From positions 2,108,001 through 2,172,000 of the forward strand of contig CP075493.1 of NCBI GenBank assembly GCA_021613535.1: DNA of 64,000 nucleotides, written 5' to 3'. Both the position numbers and the translations under genes were made by a program. The DNA is from Adineta vaga (Eukaryota > Rotifera). The notes beneath the pieces are model-generated. The model was not told the DNA's origin. It worked only from the letters and a program-made list of their open reading frames with translations, and ran no database searches. Below are positions 63,031-64,000 of this stretch, piece by piece; positions within the stretch are counted from its first letter, which is position 1; each line of letters begins with the position of its first letter.

Positions 63031-63525
63031 TAACTGGTTCATAGCATGAAAATATATTCATCAGATGCTGATAGAAAAATATTGAATTCCTATGAAAAGA
63101 ATGGCCACCTTATGTTAACAAAAAAAATTTTTATTGAATTAATTATTATACATTTTTTGCACGAAATCTGTGTATAGTATTCTTGTGATTGAAAGTTTTC
63201 TCAATATGATGAAAATAAATTTTTGTTATGTTTGAAGAGTCTTGAATTGCAAAAGAAAGACTAAAACCTTAATATTTAACTAGTAGAAAAAATGTAATAC
63301 AAAGTCTCATTAATATAATTCAAAACTAAAACTTGAAGAAGCATTACAAGTTATACTCATTGAAAAAATCTCGCGCATGATCTTGATGCTTTTGATTATA
63401 AATACATGAACATGTACAGAAAAACAAAGTACTTAAAGAATATGTTAAAAATAAATCGAAAAACGTGAATATTATGGAAAAAAATCGAATATATTGTCTT
63501 GATTACTTTGAATATCAAGCACAGT
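63031..63525. other. Intergenic, no gene supported
   Basis: AT-rich. It may contain further decayed remains of the DRC4 fragment, but none could be matched. Confidence 0.4.
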
Positions 63526-64000
63526 TTATGTCGTACAGTATCTAGTGGAGCAATAGCTCATTGTTGTTAGATAGTAAACAAAAAAATCACCGCAATTAGT
63601 TGCCAGAACGACGTTTACCGAATATGGTGAATAGCATAAATTTCCCGAATAATTAACACATACTGAACCAGTTGTTGTAGTACCAGCAGTTGAAGAGAGA
63701 GTACCATTAAACCAGCCTGGATAACTTGTGCCACAATTATACATACTAACAGGCGATGTGGCTAATCGAGTACCAGATGCGCCGGTAAATCGATACCATC
63801 CTGTTGATAAAGAACTATCGCAATAACAGCCACTACAACTTGTATAAGCAGCATTTCGATCAGCTTCTGATCGTGTAGTATAGGTGCTACATTGAGAAGG
63901 AAGAGTTACAGAACTTCCGCTTGATCCTGAACCTGAGGAGCTATTCGAATTTGTGCTTGCAGTATTGCAATTTCTTGCTGATTCTAAAGAAAGTTTGCAT
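63526..64000 (-). CDS. D8C-domain secreted protein (uromodulin/GP2/OIT3-like), 5' end outside window
   Basis: The open frame continues to the right edge. It encodes a Ser/Gly-rich linker and then a cysteine-rich module: CSTYTTRSEADRNAAYTSC, GWYRFTGASGTRLATSP, YNCGTSYPGWFNGTL, SVCVNYSGNLC, VVLATNCGDFFVYYL and the stop at 63526. This matches the D8C module of uromodulin, GP2 and OIT3 (eight or more conserved cysteines, WYRF, CGTxxPGW, NCGxFFVYxL). Such proteins are extracellular. An acceptor-like CTTTCTTTAG at about 63984-63993 suggests the exon may begin there. The N-terminus and any signal peptide are not visible. Confidence 0.8.
   Translation of the reverse strand, partial: CKLSLESARNCNTASTNSNSSSGSGSSGSSVTLPSQCSTYTTRSEADRNAAYTSCSGCYCDSSLSTGWYRFTGASGTRLATSPVSMYNCGTSYPGWFNGTLSSTAGTTTTGSVCVNYSGNLCYSPYSVNVVLATNCGDFFVYYLTTMSYCSTRYCTT

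Overview
The window looks like nuclear DNA of a small metazoan, most likely a bdelloid rotifer (Adineta/Rotaria type). It is AT-rich, its genes have very short GT-AG introns (mostly about 34-70 nt), clear animal genes (RUNX, CAPS/unc-31, IFT80, synaptogyrin, NF-YA, ADP/ATP carrier) sit beside bacterial-type genes (DapF, DinB, an MscS-type channel, a DOPA-dioxygenase-like gene), and there is an ADP-ribosyltransferase-TPR fusion of a kind expanded in bdelloids. The species is inferred, not proven. Exon limits come from splice signals, reading-phase checks and recalled family sequences.

Layout. 1-2.3 kb: no convincing gene. 2.3-3.3 kb: an intronless rhodopsin-type GPCR (-). 4.8-8.7 kb: a tight same-strand trio, NF-YA, EXO5 and the RRM-cyclophilin PPIE (+). 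9.0-12.7 kb (-): DOPA 4,5-dioxygenase-like, diaminopimelate epimerase, ADP/ATP carrier. 13.6-15.1 kb: aldo-keto reductase (+) and DinB (-), tail to tail and each broken by one frameshift. 16.5-17.9 kb: RUNX (-). 19.7-26.4 kb: an unrecognised 481-aa protein and a 16-exon coiled-coil protein resembling MPHOSPH9 (-). 27.9-30.6 kb: synaptogyrin and a CFAP97D-like protein (-). 31.9-38.7 kb: 25-exon CAPS (-). 41.5-46.1 kb: a small lipidation-motif ORF, 18-exon IFT80 (-) and divergent TMEM170 (+). 47.3-49.3 kb: an unrecognised 247-aa protein (+) and a mitochondrial-looking MscS-domain channel (-).

From about 50 kb the character changes. There is a patch of TGTGGG-type telomere-like repeat in inverted orientation at 50.1 kb, an orphan C-terminal exon, a 1.1-kb hAT-like element with near-perfect 8-bp target duplications, the ART-TPR gene with identical 126-bp TPR units, diverged repeated flanking blocks, a long-terminal-inverted-repeat element, a decayed GAS8/DRC4 5' fragment, and a D8C-domain secreted protein running off the right edge. 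This half resembles bdelloid subtelomeric or accessory sequence; the first 50 kb resembles gene-dense core sequence.

Functionally, the core genes cover transcription and RNA (NF-YA, RUNX, PPIE), mitochondrial DNA and energy (EXO5, ADP/ATP carrier, putative MscS channel), centriole/cilium (MPHOSPH9-like, CFAP97D-like, IFT80) and regulated secretion (CAPS, synaptogyrin). No operon-type functional grouping is evident apart from the tight NF-YA/EXO5/PPIE trio, which may be processed by spliced-leader trans-splicing. Three otherwise intact genes carry single frame breaks and one CAPS intron lacks a donor, so uncorrected assembly indels must be considered alongside real decay.
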